Source of the DNA: Gammaproteobacteria bacterium
GTDB taxonomy: Bacteria; Pseudomonadota; Gammaproteobacteria; GRL18
Length of the DNA: 8,243 bases
Reading direction: 5' to 3'
Assembly (NCBI GenBank): GCA_023144715.1
Contig: JAGLFC010000065.1
Coordinates: 1-8,243, forward strand
Both the position numbers and the translations under genes were made by a program. The notes below the pieces were generated by a model. The model saw only the letters and a list, made by a program, of their open reading frames with translations. It was not told the origin of the DNA and searched no databases. Positions 6,570 through 8,243 of this stretch are shown here, one piece after another. Every line of letters starts with the position of its first letter. Within the stretch, counting starts at the first letter, position 1.

Positions 6570-6614
6570 TTTAGGGAGGTTATTATATAAAATCTCAAAT
6601 TATTAACACCTAAA
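6570..6614 (-). repeat. Imperfect hairpin in the dbpA 5' leader
   Basis: On the minus strand TTTAGG (6614-6609) can pair with CCTAAA (6575-6570), and just inside it GTTA (6607-6604) with TAAC (6582-6579). The two helices are separated by an internal loop of one and three bases. The loop is AT-rich. It lies between the proposed -10 element and the ribosome binding site, so it would be in the mRNA leader. It may be structural or chance; no known riboswitch is recognised. Confidence 0.25.
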
Positions 6615-6632
6615 AATTTCGTGTATACCATT

Positions 6633-6641
6633 ATTATAACA
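6633..6641 (-). promoter_or_regulatory. Extended -10 promoter element for dbpA-relA
   Basis: Reading the minus strand, TGT-TATAAT (6641-6633) is a perfect extended -10 (TGnTATAAT). The region 17 bp upstream of the hexamer gives no good -35, which is acceptable for an extended -10 promoter. Transcription would start near 6626, leaving a leader of about 80 nt before the TTG. A second TATAAT occurs at 6587-6582 but has neither the TG extension nor a -35. Confidence 0.5.
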
Positions 6642-6666
6642 TGAAATAATCAACTTAATTGAGGTG

Positions 6667-6685
6667 AAAAATAACTAAACAGTTA
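6667..6685 (-). terminator. Weak intrinsic terminator after the WbpM-like gene
   Basis: On the minus strand, 25 bp past the stop codon, TAACT-GTTT-AGTTA forms a 5-bp stem with a 4-nt loop and is followed at once by TTTTT (6671-6667). A further small hairpin lies just before it (TTTAC at 6708-6704 is not counted as part of the terminator: its stem GTAAA/TTTAC spans 6693-6708 and has no T-run). The stem is short and AT-rich, so efficiency is uncertain. Confidence 0.35.
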
Positions 6686-6710
6686 AATCCACTTTACCTT
6701 AGAGTAAACT

Positions 6711-8243
6711 CTATCTATATTTTTGTTTTTCTAATTCACACCAAAGTAAATCCGCTGTTTGTGCCTTATCAGGAATATAGCCTGTCTGGCTCTCTAATAA
6801 AATATTTCTAGCAGAGCTGACATTAAACTGTTCACAGGCTTGATCCAATAATGCTATTTTTTCATTAATTTCTGCTAAGGTCAGTGTTTTTTCTTCTGCA
6901 CGCATGATTCTAGGATGCTGTGTATCCGTGACATTATCACCAATTAATAATTCTTCATACAACTTTTCACCTGGACGTAAACCTGTATAAATAATTTCAA
7001 TATCACCGTCTACATTAGCATCATCTTTCACATCTTGCCCAGAAAGATGAATCATTTTTCTGGCGAGATCGGCAATTTTTACTGATTCACCCATATCTAA
7101 TACAAACACATCACCCCCCTGCCCGAGCGATCCTGCTTGCAAGACTAATTGAGAAGCTTCAGGGATGGTCATAAAATAACGCATAATGTCAGGATGCGTC
7201 ACGGTAACAGGCCCTCCCTCTTGAATTTGTTTATTAAATAAAGGCACGACCGATCCTGATGAACCTAAGACATTACCAAAGCGTACCATACAAAAACGTA
7301 TTTTATTGGCTTTATTTTGTTGAGCCAACACTTGTAAAATCATTTCTGCAAAACGTTTAGTTGTTCCCATAATATTAGTGGGGCGTACGGCTTTATCCGT
7401 AGAAATCAATACAAATGTTTCTACACCACTGGTCATAGCTGCTTGTGCCGCTCGGTGTGTGCCAAAAATATTATTACGTATGCCTTCAATAATATTTTCT
7501 TCTACAATAGGGACATGTTTATAAGCAGCCGCATGATAAACAGTATCGACATGATAAGTGGTAAAAATACTATAAAGACGTTGTTGATTCTGCACTGATC
7601 CTAATAATGCGGTTAATTGTGTATCAGAGTCCATAATTTTGCTCAGTTCTTGCTCAATAGAATATAAAGCAAATTCGGACAGTTCAAATAAAATAATATG
7701 TTGAGGCTGATGTTTGATAATTTGTCGACACAGTTCAGAGCCTATCGATCCCCCTGCTCCCGAAACAAACACTACTTTATTTTTGATACATTGCTCAAAT
7801 AATTGATTATCAGGTGCCACTGAATCACGTCCTAGTAAATCTTCAATCGCAACATTATGTAATTCTTCAATTTTAGCTTTGCCACTGACAATATCAGCAA
7901 GAATAGGTATGGTTTTGATGTGTACAGGTAAATATTCTAAATGAGCAATGAGTTGCCGTTTTTTGGAGGCAGGTACTGAAGGCATTGCCAGTAAAATTTG
8001 ACTGATGCCTTCACTCGTAATTAATGTCTCTAAATGATGGGGTCGCACTACTTTAAGTCCATTAATAATCTTTCCTTTAATATGTCTATCATCATCAATA
8101 AAGAGAACAGGTTTATATTGACTGCTTTGTTTCAGTGCGGTTAAAAGTTGTCGTCCTGCTTCTCCTGCACCATAAATAGCCACATTTTCACAGGATTTAT
8201 TCAACACATTTTGATAATACAACCAAATAGAAAAACGTGATCC
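6711..8243 (-). CDS. WbpM/FlaA1-type UDP-sugar 4,6-dehydratase, N-terminus cut by window end
   Basis: The frame is open to base 8243, giving 510 visible residues. An internal TTG at 8222 is not the real start, because the upstream residues (GSRFSIW) read like the end of the membrane domain typical of these proteins, whose full length is about 600-660 aa. The first Rossmann domain has GAGEAG (25-30) and runs to about 140. The second, catalytic short-chain dehydrogenase/reductase domain has the NAD(P)-binding SGAGGSIGSE (161-170), AAAYKHVP (238-245), the active-site segment Ser281...Met292...Lys296 (STDKAVRPTNIMGTTK), and TGLRPGEKLYEELL (420-433). The Ser-Met-Lys triad is characteristic of long, membrane-anchored WbpM-like enzymes, where Met takes the place of the usual Tyr. 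These convert UDP-GlcNAc to the 4-keto-6-deoxy sugar used for QuiNAc, FucNAc or bacillosamine in O-antigen, capsule or glycoprotein glycans. It is likely part of a surface-polysaccharide locus beyond the window. Confidence 0.9.
   Translation of the reverse strand, partial: GSRFSIWLYYQNVLNKSCENVAIYGAGEAGRQLLTALKQSSQYKPVLFIDDDRHIKGKIINGLKVVRPHHLETLITSEGISQILLAMPSVPASKKRQLIAHLEYLPVHIKTIPILADIVSGKAKIEELHNVAIEDLLGRDSVAPDNQLFEQCIKNKVVFVSGAGGSIGSELCRQIIKHQPQHIILFELSEFALYSIEQELSKIMDSDTQLTALLGSVQNQQRLYSIFTTYHVDTVYHAAAYKHVPIVEENIIEGIRNNIFGTHRAAQAAMTSGVETFVLISTDKAVRPTNIMGTTKRFAEMILQVLAQQNKANKIRFCMVRFGNVLGSSGSVVPLFNKQIQEGGPVTVTHPDIMRYFMTIPEASQLVLQAGSLGQGGDVFVLDMGESVKIADLARKMIHLSGQDVKDDANVDGDIEIIYTGLRPGEKLYEELLIGDNVTDTQHPRIMRAEEKTLTLAEINEKIALLDQACEQFNVSSARNILLESQTGYIPDKAQTADLLWCELEKQKYR

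Noticed and set aside
6419..6631. Minus-strand open frame spanning the dbpA start
   Set aside because: It overlaps the dbpA N-terminus in another frame and shows no recognisable protein pattern; the TTG start of dbpA has the better ribosome binding site.
8220..8222. TTG at 8222 as the start of the dehydratase gene
   Set aside because: The frame is open to the window end with membrane-domain-like residues, so the gene is cut rather than starting here.

Overview
This is an AT-rich bacterial window whose gene content points to a gammaproteobacterium. It carries a YebG-family gene, a RelA with the gammaproteobacterial EFDD synthetase motif, a clear DbpA RNA helicase and a WbpM/FlaA1-type nucleotide-sugar dehydratase. 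The sequence alone does not fix the genus. A DUF1538 / PII-like / CBS cluster is, from general knowledge, a combination found in marine and sulfur- or methane-oxidising gammaproteobacteria, but that is only a hint. There are nine protein genes, no tRNA or rRNA, no CRISPR array and no recognisable mobile element.

Plus strand, 1-1144: the C-terminal end of a DUF1538 membrane protein, then a PII-like signalling protein, then a two-CBS-domain protein that overlaps the PII-like gene by 4 bp (ATGA). This looks like one transport-plus-regulation operon, with a membrane carrier and two small soluble nucleotide-sensing proteins. A 178-bp AT-rich gap follows and contains a perfect 13-bp inverted repeat.

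Plus strand, 1323-3091: a tight run of a YebG-family gene, an RluA-family RNA pseudouridine synthase (GTG start, 4 bp after the YebG stop) and a small sulfotransferase-like gene that overlaps the end of the synthase gene. The run ends only 21 bp from the convergent relA stop.

Minus strand, 8243-3113: read in the direction of transcription, this strand carries the C-terminal part of a WbpM-like UDP-sugar 4,6-dehydratase (cut by the window edge), a 167-bp gap with a weak terminator and an extended -10 promoter, dbpA (TTG start with a good ribosome binding site), and 41 bp later relA. The dbpA-relA pair joins a 50S-assembly helicase to the ribosome-bound (p)ppGpp synthetase.

The points most worth a second look are the DUF1538/PII-like/CBS cassette, whose PII-like protein contains no tyrosine; the RelA, which appears to lack about 75 residues of the helical domain between TGS and the Cys-rich domain; and the inverted repeat upstream of the YebG gene, which has no visible LexA box.
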